In this document: positions 26,234 to 36,958 of the stretch, one piece after another
Layout: each line of letters opens with the position of its first letter
How positions within the stretch are numbered: the stretch's first letter is position 1
Assembly: GCF_905220975.1 (NCBI RefSeq)
Contig: NZ_CAJNBK010000001.1
Coordinates: 124,001-188,000 of the forward strand
From: Paraburkholderia haematera
GTDB taxonomy: Bacteria; Pseudomonadota; Gammaproteobacteria; Burkholderiales; Burkholderiaceae
Direction: 5' to 3'
Length of the DNA stretch: 64,000 bases
Notes under the pieces: generated by a model
Seen by the model: the letters and a program-made list of their open reading frames with translations, nothing else
Told to the model about the DNA's origin: nothing
The model's database searches: none
Program-made: the position numbers and the translations under genes

Positions 26234-27169
26234 TTACGCATATTCAGCCAACGCGCCACGCATTTTCTTCATTGCGCTCGCTTCGATCTGACGAATGCGT
26301 TCGGCCGACACGCCGAACTCGTCGGCCAGTTCGTGCAGCGTCGAGCCACCCGAACCGTCGTCTTCCACCTTCAGCCAGCGTGCCTCGATGATGCGGCGGC
26401 TACGGGCGTCCAGCGCATCCAGCGCGCTCGCGATACCGTCGCTGTGCAGCTTGTCGCGCTGACGCGAGGCCAGCACGGCGGTCGGCTCGCTATGCGAGTC
26501 GGCGAGGTAGGCGATCGGCGCATACGATTCTTCGCCGTCTTCGACCTGGCCTTCCAGCGCAATATCGCCGCCGGACAAGCGCGTTTCCATCTCGGCGACT
26601 TCTTCGCGCTTCACATTCAACTCTGTGGCGAGACCTTCGATCTCGTCCGGCGTGAATGCACCCAGGCCCTGCTTGTGACTGCGCAGGTTGAAAAACAGCT
26701 TGCGCTGCGCTTTGGTGGTGGCGACCTTCACCATCCGCCAATTACGCAGGATGTATTCGTGGATCTCAGCCTTGATCCAGTGCATGGCGTACGACACCAG
26801 CCGTACATTCTGCTCCGGATCGAAGCGCTTCACGGCCTTCATCAGGCCGATATTGCCTTCCTGGATCAGGTCGGCGTGCGGCAGTCCATAACCGAGATAG
26901 TTGCGCGCGATCGATACGACCAGCCGCAGGTGCGACAGGACGAGACGGCGCGCGGACTCGAGGTTGTCCTGCTCGCGAAATTCGGTGGCGAACTGGCGTT
27001 CTTCCCCCGGCGTCAGCATCGGAATCCGATTTACGGCCTGGATGTAGGCGTCGATATTGCCCAGTTGACCGGGCAGCAGCGAGGAATGCGAGAGCGCCAG
27101 CGCACCTGCCGAAGCGGCCTTAGCCGACGACGGGCTCAAAGTACTCGGAAGGGTCATTGCATGGCTCAC
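26234..27169 (-). CDS. rpoH: RNA polymerase heat-shock sigma factor sigma-32
   Basis: Directs RNA polymerase to heat-shock promoters. The product from the GTG at 27169 is 311 residues. Sigma-70 family region 2 is clear (SHLRLVVSIARNYLGYGLPHADLIQEGNIGLM region, here noted by DLIQEGNIGLMKAVKRFDP). The RpoH box QRKLFFNLRS, found only in sigma-32, is near residue 150, and the helix-turn-helix of region 4 (LHELADEFGVSAERIRQIE) is near the end. AGGAG lies eight bases before the GTG; other in-frame starts are 27196 and 27157. A perfect CIRCE operator lies upstream, so HrcA repression is likely. Confidence 0.96.
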   Translation of the reverse strand: MSHAMTLPSTLSPSSAKAASAGALALSHSSLLPGQLGNIDAYIQAVNRIPMLTPGEERQFATEFREQDNLESARRLVLSHLRLVVSIARNYLGYGLPHADLIQEGNIGLMKAVKRFDPEQNVRLVSYAMHWIKAEIHEYILRNWRMVKVATTKAQRKLFFNLRSHKQGLGAFTPDEIEGLATELNVKREEVAEMETRLSGGDIALEGQVEDGEESYAPIAYLADSHSEPTAVLASRQRDKLHSDGIASALDALDARSRRIIEARWLKVEDDGSGGSTLHELADEFGVSAERIRQIEASAMKKMRGALAEYA

Positions 27170-27230
27170 GTAGGAAACTCCTTTGGAATCAGACAAAAGC
27201 GTGTTCAGGTAACGACTCCAGCGTTGGATG

Positions 27231-27257
27231 TTAGCACTCTGATTTGCCGAGTGCTAA
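27231..27257 (-). promoter_or_regulatory. CIRCE element (HrcA operator)
   Basis: Exact consensus TTAGCACTC-N9-GAGTGCTAA with no mismatch. It lies 62-88 bases upstream of the rpoH GTG and overlaps the proposed -10 element. HrcA binds this sequence and represses at normal temperature. Confidence 0.95.
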
Positions 27258-27283
27258 TACTTAGAGGCCGTAGGGGCATCCAA
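27254..27283 (-). promoter_or_regulatory. Candidate rpoH promoter
   Basis: On the minus strand, TTGGAT (27278-27283) and TATTAG (27254-27259) are 18 bases apart. TATTAG runs into the CIRCE half-site, a layout in which HrcA would block the promoter. CCCCTA just after TTGGAT could also suggest heat-shock polymerase use, but the match is loose. Confidence 0.45.
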
Positions 27284-27530
27284 GTTCCGTATTTTCCTAT
27301 TGAAATTTAGGTTTTGATAGCCATGAGGCGTTTCTGTTGCCGACCGCACGCTAGCAGTAGGATTTACCCGATAGAGTGCCTTCATTCCCATAAATGACCA
27401 CTATTCTTTAAATCTGAAGAGACTAATTGCTAAGAATTGGATTTCTTCATACGATCCGCCGAATCGGGATTGTCGTTAGAACAAGCGGGACGGTGTCCGC
27501 TGACCCACGTTCGCTTAGCTCGGGTGCCCC

Positions 27531-28094
27531 ATGAAGAACAAAAAAAACGTTTTGCGTGGTCTGGCTCTAAAAGGCGTTTCGGCGGCTGTTCTGTTCGGCG
27601 CGGCGGGATTCGCTTCAGCTGACCAGTTCGGTGTGCAGGTCGCCGCCGGCGTGGCGGATCACCACCTGGAAAAACTCGATCTCGGCCTCGTCTGGGACCC
27701 GAATCTGACGTGGTGGAAAATTGGCGATTGGCATTTTTCGCTGATCGGCGAAGCTCACGTGGCCTGGTGGCATACGAACGAAGGCGACGTGCACGAGAAC
27801 ATCGGCGAATTCGGCGTGACGCCAATCATCCGCTTCATCAAGGGCTCGGGAGCGATTCGCCCTTATATTGAAGCGGGGGCGGGCATCCGGCTGTTGTCGA
27901 GTCCCACAATCTCTTCTGACTACACGGTCTCCACGGCGTTCCAGTTCGCCTCCATGGCGGGCATTGGCGTGCAGTTCGGCAACCTCCAGCAGTACCAGGC
28001 GGGCTACCGCTTCCAGCATATTTCCAACGGCGGTATCAAAGAGCCCAATCCTGGTATAAATTTCCACCAGCTATATTTGCAATATAACTTCTGA
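27531..28094 (+). CDS. pagL: PagL-type lipid A 3-O-deacylase
   Basis: Outer-membrane enzyme that removes an acyl chain from position 3 of lipid A, changing endotoxin and membrane properties. The 187-residue protein has a signal peptide ending near residue 31 (FASA-D) and alternating strands of an eight-stranded barrel. The active-site motif is FQHISNGG with His163 and Ser165, and the chain ends in an aromatic residue (QYNF) typical of barrel insertion. Length matches the family. The ribosome site before the ATG is weak. It stands alone, divergent from rpoH. Confidence 0.9.
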   Translation: MKNKKNVLRGLALKGVSAAVLFGAAGFASADQFGVQVAAGVADHHLEKLDLGLVWDPNLTWWKIGDWHFSLIGEAHVAWWHTNEGDVHENIGEFGVTPIIRFIKGSGAIRPYIEAGAGIRLLSSPTISSDYTVSTAFQFASMAGIGVQFGNLQQYQAGYRFQHISNGGIKEPNPGINFHQLYLQYNF

Positions 28095-28137
28095 CGACCG
28101 TGGCCATGTTCGGCTCACCGGTGCGAGGGGCTGAGCA

Positions 28138-28521
28138 ATGGCGGCAAAGATAATCGAAGCGATTCGCGGGCTCGAGCGGGAGCGCTTTCGTGCGATGGTC
28201 GACGGCGACGGGCAGTCGCTCGATACGCTGCTCGCGGACAACGTGAGCTATGTCCATACGAACGGCAAACGCGAAACGAAGCGGCAGTTCATCGACGGAA
28301 TTACCGCGGGGCGCCGCCGCTATCGGCAGATCGAAGTGCAGTCCCAGGAGGTGCTGCCGGTGGGGCGCGAGACCTGCGTCGTCACCGGGCGCGCGCTGAT
28401 CGAAATGGAGGCGAATAACGGGGCGCTGCTGTTTCCGATCGCGTACACGGCGATTCATACACAGGAAGACGGACAATGGCGTCTGATCGCCTGGCAGGCG
28501 ACGCGTTGCGCGATCGAGTGA
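28138..28521 (+). CDS. NTF2-like (SnoaL/DUF4440) protein
   Basis: A 127-residue protein with the cone-shaped NTF2 fold pattern: an N-terminal helix (IIEAIRGLERERFRAMVDGD), LADNVSYVHTNGKRETK, and closing strands VVTGRALIEMEA and WRLIAWQATR. DUF4440/SnoaL proteins are small isomerases, ketosteroid-like enzymes or ligand-binding proteins, and no specific catalytic residues can be assigned here. GAGGGG precedes the ATG. It follows pagL by 43 bases, perhaps on the same transcript. Confidence 0.8.
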   Translation: MAAKIIEAIRGLERERFRAMVDGDGQSLDTLLADNVSYVHTNGKRETKRQFIDGITAGRRRYRQIEVQSQEVLPVGRETCVVTGRALIEMEANNGALLFPIAYTAIHTQEDGQWRLIAWQATRCAIE

Positions 28522-28537
28522 GCCTTGTGAGCTCACT

Positions 28538-28560
28538 CCGTTTCGCCCGTTTCGCCCGTT
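28538..28560 (-). repeat. Dispersed repeat, copy 1 (AACGGGCGAAA type)
   Basis: Minus-strand AACGGGCGAAA followed by CGGGCGAAACGG. Copy 2 at 36959-36981 on the plus strand matches at 22 of 23 positions. The unit GGGCGAAA is itself tandem. Confidence 0.7.
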
Positions 28561-28596
28561 GCGCCTTGTGAGCGCTCGGACTGCACGAGCGGCCGC

Positions 28597-30144
<1,548 letters not shown>

Positions 30145-31116
30145 TTACACGGATGTTCTCGCGACGTCGACGATCAACTCCACTTGCCGTTCGATCGCGC
30201 TCGGCACGGGCGCCTCGCCGCGCAACACGGCGCCGATCCACGCGGCCGTGGTCGCGGCGTCACGAGCTTCGGGCAAGTCGACTTCAGGCGCGTCGGGCGA
30301 CGAGCGCTCGTGCGGCACGCGCGTTTCGCAGATGCCGTCATGCAGCCAATCCACTTGTACCTGGCGCCGCGTGTCGGCCACCGCTTCGCCTTCGGTGCCG
30401 CGCGCGAGCAGGGCGCCGCCCGCTGCGGCGTCCGGATGCGTGCTGAACAGTTGCGTGAGACTGTCACGATACGGCGGATGCGTGTAGTTCACGAGCCGCA
30501 GTCCCGCAGGCGCGAACGGTTGGAGGATCTTGACGAGTGTATGCGTCGAATTGCGCACGCCCATTCGCCGGCGCAGCGAAAGAAGGCGCGCGAGCTTCGG
30601 TGCGAGGACCTCGATCGACGCGAAGGCGAGACGCCGCTCGGCGAGACCGTCTTCGATATCGGCGTGCGATTGCGCGTGCGGGATCTGCAGATGCGTGAAA
30701 ATCTCGGCGCTCGTCACGCGGCCGGGATCTTCGGTGACGCCATGCACCAGCACGGGCACACCCTCGCGCGCCAGCAGCAGCGCGAGCAGAGGCACCAGAT
30801 TGGGCTGTTTGCGCGCGCCGTTGTACGTGGGAATCGATACGGGGCGAAATGCCGCGTGCGGCAAATGAATCGGTTCGAACGACGCATGCGCGCCGGCCAG
30901 CATGGCGGCGAGCTCGTCGGCGGTTTCGCCTTTCACGCGATACGCGAGCAGCACGGCGCCGAGTTCGAGATCGGCCACGCGGCCGTCAAGCATGGCGCCG
31001 TACAGCGCGCGCGTATCCTCAGCGGTCAGGGCGCGGGCGCCATTCGGGCCGCGGCCGATTTCCTTGATATAGCGGGCGCAGGGGAAAGGATTGGCGGTGT
31101 CGGCGGAGTCGGTCAT
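30145..31116 (-). CDS. ybiB: YbiB-like DNA-binding protein of the TrpD family
   Basis: A 323-residue protein related to anthranilate phosphoribosyltransferase. It has the N-terminal helical domain (LTAEDTRALYGAMLDGRV, GAVLLAYRVKGETADELAAM) followed by the glycosyltransferase family 3 core (LVHGVTEDPGRVTSAEIF, GVRNSTHTLVKILQPF). The PRPP-binding GTGGD and KHGNR motifs of TrpD are not conserved; VHGVT replaces HGNR. This fits YbiB/TrpD2, which binds nucleic acid and is not a biosynthetic enzyme. The ATG at 31116 is preferred to 31179, which adds a poorly conserved Arg-rich extension. It is not next to trp genes. Confidence 0.85.
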   Translation of the reverse strand: MTDSADTANPFPCARYIKEIGRGPNGARALTAEDTRALYGAMLDGRVADLELGAVLLAYRVKGETADELAAMLAGAHASFEPIHLPHAAFRPVSIPTYNGARKQPNLVPLLALLLAREGVPVLVHGVTEDPGRVTSAEIFTHLQIPHAQSHADIEDGLAERRLAFASIEVLAPKLARLLSLRRRMGVRNSTHTLVKILQPFAPAGLRLVNYTHPPYRDSLTQLFSTHPDAAAGGALLARGTEGEAVADTRRQVQVDWLHDGICETRVPHERSSPDAPEVDLPEARDAATTAAWIGAVLRGEAPVPSAIERQVELIVDVARTSV

Positions 31117-31358
31117 CGGGCGCAGTGGGACGAGGTGGCGTACCGCCTTGGGCGGTCGGCTACGGTATTCAAGGGACACTCTTCAGTGTGAGTATCGCAT
31201 CTATGGCGGTTCGGCGGTCCGGCGCTCCGGTGAGACGATCTGCCGGGAGCGCCGGTTCGCGTGCCTGCGCCGATCGGCTGCGCTGCGCTTTGCTGCGCGT
31301 TACACTCGATGTTTTATGGCCGCGCGGGCGCGGCGCAATTCAAAAAACGGAGAACGGG

Positions 31359-32057
31359 ATGAGTTACGTATTTGCACCCGCACCGGTAGTCGCGGTGCCG
31401 GTCGTGGGGGCCAGCGAGCAGTTCGCGGTGCGTCGCATCTACTGTGTGGGCCGCAATTACGAGGCGCACGCGCGCGAGATGGGGCACGATCCGGACCGCG
31501 AACCGCCGTTCTTCTTCACCAAGCCGGCCGATGCCGTGCTGTATGTCGCGCCGGGTGCGACCGGTGAATTTCCCTATCCGCCGCAATCGAAGAACGTCCA
31601 CTTCGAGATGGAACTGGTGGCGGCGATCGGCAAAGGCGGCAAGAACATTCCAGCCGAAAGCGCGCTCGACCACGTGTATGGCTATGCACTCGGTCTCGAC
31701 ATGACGCGCCGGGATCTGCAGGCCGAAGCGAAGAAGCTGGGCCGTCCGTGGGATACCGCGAAAGGCTTCGATCAGTCGGCGCCGCTCGGCCCGATTCATC
31801 CGGTAACGACGGTCGGCCACGTCGGCAAGGGCGCGATCTGGTTGTCGGTGAACGGCGAGGAAAAGCAGAACTCGGACGTGTCGCAACTGATCTGGTCGGT
31901 GGCCGAGACGGTTGCCTGTCTGTCGACGTTGTTCGAACTGCAACCGGGTGACCTGATTTTCACCGGCACGCCGGAAGGCGTCGGCGCGGTGGTGCAGGGC
32001 GACCTCATGAAAGGCGGCGTGGACGGGCTCGGCGAGCTCAGCGTGCGCGTAGTCTGA
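31359..32057 (+). CDS. Fumarylacetoacetate hydrolase-family protein, probably fumarylpyruvate hydrolase
   Basis: A 232-residue protein with the FAH fold. Metal-binding residues are the glutamates in HFEMELV and the aspartate in LGLDMTRRDLQ; SKNVHFEMEL and FTGTPEGVGAV are family motifs. The start RRIYCVGRNYEAHAREMG is typical of the short single-domain FAHD/acylpyruvase class. Together with the adjacent zeta-class GST it suggests the gentisate route (maleylpyruvate to fumarylpyruvate to fumarate and pyruvate), but the dioxygenase is not here. CGGAGA precedes the ATG; 25 bases separate it from the next gene. Confidence 0.85.
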   Translation: MSYVFAPAPVVAVPVVGASEQFAVRRIYCVGRNYEAHAREMGHDPDREPPFFFTKPADAVLYVAPGATGEFPYPPQSKNVHFEMELVAAIGKGGKNIPAESALDHVYGYALGLDMTRRDLQAEAKKLGRPWDTAKGFDQSAPLGPIHPVTTVGHVGKGAIWLSVNGEEKQNSDVSQLIWSVAETVACLSTLFELQPGDLIFTGTPEGVGAVVQGDLMKGGVDGLGELSVRVV

Positions 32058-32082
32058 CGAGCGGTTGGAGGAGACACACAAC

Positions 32083-32727
32083 ATGAAGCTTTACAGCTAC
32101 TTCCGAAGCTCGGCGTCTTATCGCGTGCGCATCGCGCTGAACGTGAAGAATCTGCCGTACGACTATGTCCCGGTGCACCTCGTGCGCGATGGCGGCGAGC
32201 AACTGAAGCCTGAGTACCGCAAGGTGAATGTGGATGGCATCGTGCCCACGTTCGTCGACGGCAACGAAGTGATCCCGCAGTCGCTCGCGATCATCGAGTA
32301 TCTGGAGGAAATGCATCCGGAACCGCCGCTATTGCCCGGGACGGCGGCCGATCGCGCGTATGTGCGCTCGGTAGCGTTGCAGGTGGCGTGCGAGATTCAT
32401 CCGCTGAACAATCTGCGCGTGCTGAAGTACCTGAAACACACGCTGTGTGCGGACAACGACGCGAAGGACGCGTGGTACAAGCATTGGGTCGAAGCGGGCT
32501 TTGCGACGCTCGAGGCGCATCTGGCGGGCGATTCGCGCACCGGCAAGCTTTGCTTCGGCGACAGCCCGACTCTGGCCGACGCATGCCTGATTCCGCAAGT
32601 GTTCAACGCGCAGCGCTTCAACGTCGACACGGCGAGGTTTCCAACGATTCAGCGCATCTACGATCATGCGATGCAACTCGACGTGTTCGCTCGTGCCGCG
32701 CCTGGTGTTCAGCCCGACGCGGAATGA
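32083..32727 (+). CDS. maiA: Maleylacetoacetate/maleylpyruvate isomerase (zeta-class GST)
   Basis: A glutathione-dependent cis-trans isomerase of 214 residues. The thioredoxin-like N-terminal domain carries the zeta-class signature SYFRSSASYRVRIALN with the catalytic serine and cysteine-equivalent region near residues 8-12, and VPTFVDGNEVIPQSLAIIEYL. The helical C-terminal domain has IHPLNNLRVLKYL and FGDSPTLADACLIPQVFNA. GGAGGAG precedes the ATG at 32083. It shares a transcript with the FAH gene. Whether maleylacetoacetate (tyrosine pathway) or maleylpyruvate (gentisate pathway) is the substrate cannot be told from sequence. Confidence 0.92.
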   Translation: MKLYSYFRSSASYRVRIALNVKNLPYDYVPVHLVRDGGEQLKPEYRKVNVDGIVPTFVDGNEVIPQSLAIIEYLEEMHPEPPLLPGTAADRAYVRSVALQVACEIHPLNNLRVLKYLKHTLCADNDAKDAWYKHWVEAGFATLEAHLAGDSRTGKLCFGDSPTLADACLIPQVFNAQRFNVDTARFPTIQRIYDHAMQLDVFARAAPGVQPDAE

Positions 32728-32751
32728 CACCGTGGCTTGAATGTTGAATGA

Positions 32752-32781
32752 AAAAAGGGCACTCGGAAGAGTGCCCTTTTT
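32752..32781 (+). terminator. Bidirectional terminator between maiA and ftsY
   Basis: Arms AAAAAGGGCACTC and GAGTGCCCTTTTT pair perfectly around a GGAA loop. T-runs on both strands let it stop transcription from both sides of these convergent genes. Confidence 0.92.
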
Positions 32782-32809
32782 GCTTGTTCTGCGACGAACG
32801 TTGCGATAT

Positions 32810-33952
32810 TCAACCGCCCAGCAACGCGTCTGAAAACTCTTCGGCGCTGAAAGGCTGCAAGTCCTCGACCTTTTCGCCGACGCCGATGAAGTACACCGGG
32901 ATCGGGCGCTGACGGGCGATTGCCGCAAGAATGCCGCCCTTCGCTGTGCCGTCGAGTTTGGTGACGATCAGGCCAGTGAGGCCGAGTGCGTCGTCGAAGG
33001 CTTTCACTTGCGCGAGGCCATTCTGGCCGGTGTTCGCGTCGATCACCAGCAGCACCTCATGCGGCGCGCCGTCTTGCGCCTTGCCGATCACGCGCTTCAC
33101 CTTGCGCAGTTCTTCCATCAGATGCAGCTGGGTCGGAAGACGGCCGGCCGTGTCCGCCATCATGACGTCGATCTTGCGTGCACGCGCGGCGCCCACCGCG
33201 TCGTAAATCACGGCTGCCGGGTCGCCGCTTTCCTGCGACACCACGGTCACGTTGTTGCGCTGGCCCCAGATTGCAAGTTGCTCGCGCGCGGCGGCGCGGA
33301 AGGTGTCGCCCGCAGCCAGCAGCACCGACTGATCGAAGCTCTGCAAATGCTTGGCGAGCTTGCCGATGCTGGTGGTTTTGCCCGCGCCGTTCACGCCCGC
33401 GATCATCACGACCAGCGGCTGCGCGTGGCCGAGCATCAGCGATTTTTCCAGCGGCTTGAGCAGGTCGATCAGCAGCGTACGCAGCGCTGCTTTCACCTGC
33501 AGAGGATCGGTGAGGCGCTCGCTGCGCACCTTCTCGCGCAGCGATTCGAGCAGGAACTCCGTGGCTTCCACACCCGCATCCGACATGAGCAGTGCAGTCT
33601 CGAGTTCTTCGTACAAATCCTCGTCGATCTTCGTGCCGACGAAAATGCCGGTCAGGCTCGAGCTCGTTTTCGACAGGCCGGTCTTCAGGCGAGTGAGCCA
33701 CGAGCGCTTTGCGCTTGCGTCCTGCATGGGTGGCGGGACGATTTCGACGGTTTCGAGCGCGCTTGTCTCGGGTTCCGGTTCATTGACTGACACCGCGGTT
33801 GCCGGCTGCGTATCGGCGCTAACCGGATCTGCCGGCTGCGGAGCCGGCGGCGCGACGGGCTCTGGCGCCAAGGCTTCCGGCGCAGTCTGCGATTCTTCTG
33901 GCGCGTTATCGGACTCTTTCGAACCCTTGAATCGTTTGAAAAAGCTGAACAT
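32810..33952 (-). CDS. ftsY: Signal recognition particle receptor FtsY
   Basis: Membrane-associated GTPase that receives SRP-ribosome complexes and brings membrane proteins to SecYEG. The 380-residue product starts MFSFFKRFKG, an amphipathic membrane anchor. It continues with an acidic Pro/Ala-rich A region (about 15-85), then the N domain (LKTGLSKTSSSLTG), and the G domain with GVNGAGKTTSIGKLA, DTFRAAAREQL, DTAGR and TKLDGTAKGG. The frame extends far upstream, but ATG 33952 gives the standard N terminus. It is divergent from rsmD. Confidence 0.96.
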   Translation of the reverse strand: MFSFFKRFKGSKESDNAPEESQTAPEALAPEPVAPPAPQPADPVSADTQPATAVSVNEPEPETSALETVEIVPPPMQDASAKRSWLTRLKTGLSKTSSSLTGIFVGTKIDEDLYEELETALLMSDAGVEATEFLLESLREKVRSERLTDPLQVKAALRTLLIDLLKPLEKSLMLGHAQPLVVMIAGVNGAGKTTSIGKLAKHLQSFDQSVLLAAGDTFRAAAREQLAIWGQRNNVTVVSQESGDPAAVIYDAVGAARARKIDVMMADTAGRLPTQLHLMEELRKVKRVIGKAQDGAPHEVLLVIDANTGQNGLAQVKAFDDALGLTGLIVTKLDGTAKGGILAAIARQRPIPVYFIGVGEKVEDLQPFSAEEFSDALLGG

Positions 33953-34191
33953 GATCTGGCGTGGTGAGAGCGCGCGCCGATGCGCGCAGCCGGGACAAGC
34001 CCGTGGGAGCGGCAGGCAGCGTTGCGATGCGGGATGCAAGGCGCTGGAAGCCGCATATTTTATCAGGCGCGCCGCCGCCCGTCGTATTGACCGAATGGCC
34101 AGGCTGGACGCCGCGCGCCCCTGTGGTAACGTTGGCCTCCAACCCACGCGCATCGGCGTCGCGGGCGTCCCTATCACGTATTCGAAACTGC

Positions 34192-34806
34192 ATGCCCCGT
34201 TCTGCTCCTTCACGCGCTCACGGCGCTTCGTCCAAAGGCGGCAAGCCGCACGCCATCCGTATCATCGGCGGCGACTGGAAGCGCACGCCGCTGCCCGTCC
34301 TCGACCTCGACGGCCTGCGCCCCACGCCCGACCGCGTGCGCGAAACGCTGTTCAACTGGCTCGGCCAACGGCTGGACGGCCAGCGCTGCCTCGATCTGTT
34401 CGCCGGTAGCGGCGCGCTTGGCTTCGAGGCCGCCTCGCGCGGCGCGGCGCGGGTGTTAATGGTTGAGCGCAATGCGCGGGCCGCCAACCAGTTGCGCTCG
34501 AACCAGGAGCACCTGTCGGCGCGCACCATCGAAATCGCGGAAGCCGACGGCTTGCGCCTCGCGGCGAGTCTCGCACCGGGATCGTTCGACGTGGTTTTCC
34601 TCGATCCGCCGTTCGGCGGCGATCTGCTCGACAAGGCGCTTGCTCTGGCCGTGCCGCTGCTGAGCCCGGAAGGGTTTCTGTATGTGGAGGCGGGCGTTCC
34701 GCTCGAACTCGATGGGAACGAGACACTCGCTGGATGGGAAATCGTGCGGCATGGCAAAGCGGGGGCTGTCCACTTTCATTTGCTGCAGCGCGAAAATAAG
34801 GAATAA
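34192..34806 (+). CDS. rsmD: 16S rRNA (guanine(966)-N2)-methyltransferase RsmD
   Basis: SAM-dependent methyltransferase acting on the assembled small subunit. The 204-residue protein has RIIGGDWKRTPL, GLRPTPDRVRETLFNWL, the SAM-binding CLDLFAGSGALGFEAASRGA, and the catalytic VFLDPPFGG (NPPY-like). The pattern of RsmD next to coaD is common in bacteria; coaD follows after 112 bases. The frame is open well upstream, but the homologous region starts soon after ATG 34192. Confidence 0.95.
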   Translation: MPRSAPSRAHGASSKGGKPHAIRIIGGDWKRTPLPVLDLDGLRPTPDRVRETLFNWLGQRLDGQRCLDLFAGSGALGFEAASRGAARVLMVERNARAANQLRSNQEHLSARTIEIAEADGLRLAASLAPGSFDVVFLDPPFGGDLLDKALALAVPLLSPEGFLYVEAGVPLELDGNETLAGWEIVRHGKAGAVHFHLLQRENKE

Positions 34807-34918
34807 TGCGCGTTCCAAAACAAGCCGCGGATGGGTTACCGTCACGCGTGCGGTCGGTGCCAAATGCGTCGCGTGGACGCTTTGACGTGCCCTTTTGTCT
34901 GAAGAGAGGAGAAGTCTC

Positions 34919-35434
34919 ATGGTAGTCGCCGTGTACCCGGGCACGTTCGACCCGCTGACGCGCGGTCACGAAGACCTCGTTCGACGCGCGTCGAGCATTT
35001 TCGATACGTTGGTGGTGGGCGTTGCCGACAGCCGTAACAAGAAGCCATTTTTCACCCTGAAAGAGCGTCTGGACATCGCTCATGAAGTGCTCGGGCACTA
35101 CCCGAACGTTCAGGTGATGAGCTTCAAAGGGCTATTGAAGGACTTCGTTCGCAGCAATAACGCGCGCGTAATCGTGCGCGGCCTGCGCGCCGTCTCGGAC
35201 TTTGAATATGAGTTCCAGATGGCCGGCATGAACCGCTATCTGCTGCCGGACGTCGAAACCATGTTCATGACGCCGTCCGATCAATACCAGTTCATCTCCG
35301 GCACCATCGTGCGTGAGATCGCGCAACTGGGCGGCGACGTCAGCAAGTTCGTGTTCCCGTCGGTCGAAAAATGGCTGACCGAGAAGGTTGCCGCGCTGGA
35401 TCCGAATGACGGCGTCTCGGCGGGACAACCGTAA
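34919..35434 (+). CDS. coaD: Phosphopantetheine adenylyltransferase
   Basis: Fourth step of coenzyme A synthesis: transfers AMP from ATP to 4'-phosphopantetheine. The 171-residue protein has the nucleotidyl-transferase motif [19 protein letters not shown], and the C-terminal [20 protein letters not shown] with the second ATP-binding signature. AGGAG precedes the ATG at 34919. Length matches the family. Confidence 0.97.
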   Translation: MVVAVYPGTFDPLTRGHEDLVRRASSIFDTLVVGVADSRNKKPFFTLKERLDIAHEVLGHYPNVQVMSFKGLLKDFVRSNNARVIVRGLRAVSDFEYEFQMAGMNRYLLPDVETMFMTPSDQYQFISGTIVREIAQLGGDVSKFVFPSVEKWLTEKVAALDPNDGVSAGQP

Positions 35435-35443
35435 CCGGCGTAA

Positions 35444-35755
<312 letters not shown>

Positions 35756-35772
35756 GGGTTTGAATGATCGTG

Positions 35773-35806
35773 AACGGCGAGGCGTCTGCCTCGCCGTTTT
35801 CTTTTA
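35773..35806 (+). terminator. Rho-independent terminator after the ferredoxin gene
   Basis: Arms AACGGCGAGGC and GCCTCGCCGTT around a GTCT loop, followed by TTCTTTT. It lies between the convergent ferredoxin and hisC genes. Confidence 0.9.
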
Positions 35807-35856
35807 CAACAACGCCCGGTGTTGGGCGCGTGGCTGTCCCGATCGTTGCCTGATCG

Positions 35857-36936
35857 TTACCCAACGTAAGCGCTGAAAATGTCGCGCAGTGCATCCAGCA
35901 GAATGCCGCATTCGGCATCCGTGCCGACCGAGATTCGCAGGTGCTGGTCGATTCGCGCCGCCTTGAAGTGGCGCACGAAGATTTCCCTTTCCCTTAGCCG
36001 TGCGACGAGCGTCGCCGCGTCGTAGCCTTCGTGACGCGCGAACAGCAGATTCGCCGCCGACGGTACCACCTCGAAGCCCAGTGCCGTCAAGCCTGCCGCC
36101 AACCGCTCGCGGCTGGCAATCACCTTGGCGCAGTTGTCGCGGAACCACGCATCGTCCTTGTAGGCGGCGACGGCCGCGACTTGTGCCAGACGGTCGAGCG
36201 GATACGAGTTGAAGCTGTCTTTCACGCGGTTCAGTGCGTCGATCAATTCCGGATTGCCGAACGCGAAGCCGACGCGCATGCCGGCCAGCGAACGCGACTT
36301 CGAGACTGTCTGGATCACCAGCAGGTTGGGATAGCGGTCGATCAGTGCGATGGCCGATTCGGCGCCGAAATCGACATAGGCCTCATCGATTACCACGACC
36401 GATTCGGTGTTTCTCGCCACCAGGCGCTCGATATCGGCGAGCGGCAGCGGTCGTCCAGTCGGCGCGTTCGGGTTCGGGAACAGTACGCCGCCGTTGGGCG
36501 TTGCGTAGTCGTCGACGTGGATGGCAAAGCTGTCGTCGAGTGCGACCGTCCGATAGTCGACTTCAAAGAGCCGCGCGTAGGTCGGGTAGAAGCTGTACGT
36601 GATATCCGGAAACAGCAACGGTTTGTCGTGCTTCAGCAAGGCCTGAAAGGTGAGCGCGAGCACTTCGTCCGAGCCGTTGCCCGCGAATACCTGTTCCGGC
36701 CGGATGCCGTGGTACGCGGCTACCGTTTCGCGCAACTTTCGCGCGGTCGGGTCGGGATAGCGCCGCAGTGACTCGCACGCGTCGCCCAGTTCATGACGGA
36801 TCGCGTCAAGCACGCGCGGCGACGGCGGATAAGGATTCTCGTTGGTGTTCAGCTTCACCGGATGCGCAACCACGGGCTGCTCGCCCGGCACATACGGCGT
36901 CAGACGGTGGACGATGTCACTCCAGTAGCGGCTCAA
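35857..36936 (-). CDS. hisC: Histidinol-phosphate aminotransferase
   Basis: PLP enzyme that converts imidazole-acetol phosphate to histidinol phosphate in histidine synthesis. The 359-residue product has [14 protein letters not shown] near residue 30, [35 protein letters not shown], and the PLP lysine in [19 protein letters not shown] (near residue 218). It is separate from any his operon here. A dispersed repeat lies 23 bases upstream of its start. Aromatic aminotransferases are related, but the motif set fits HisC. Confidence 0.93.
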   Translation of the reverse strand: MSRYWSDIVHRLTPYVPGEQPVVAHPVKLNTNENPYPPSPRVLDAIRHELGDACESLRRYPDPTARKLRETVAAYHGIRPEQVFAGNGSDEVLALTFQALLKHDKPLLFPDITYSFYPTYARLFEVDYRTVALDDSFAIHVDDYATPNGGVLFPNPNAPTGRPLPLADIERLVARNTESVVVIDEAYVDFGAESAIALIDRYPNLLVIQTVSKSRSLAGMRVGFAFGNPELIDALNRVKDSFNSYPLDRLAQVAAVAAYKDDAWFRDNCAKVIASRERLAAGLTALGFEVVPSAANLLFARHEGYDAATLVARLREREIFVRHFKAARIDQHLRISVGTDAECGILLDALRDIFSAYVG

Positions 36937-36958
36937 GCGATTCTCCTGGCGATGGCGA

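Larger units (their letters stand above)
27170..27530. other. Divergent control region between rpoH and pagL
   Basis: These 361 bases hold the rpoH promoter and CIRCE site (27231-27283) and an AT-rich stretch (about 27380-27450) that may contain the pagL promoter. No gene is apparent. Confidence 0.75.

Noticed and set aside
32083..32727. maiA as a general detoxifying glutathione S-transferase
   Set aside because: The zeta-class SYFRSSASYRVRIALN signature and the neighbouring FAH-family gene make an isomerase much more likely.
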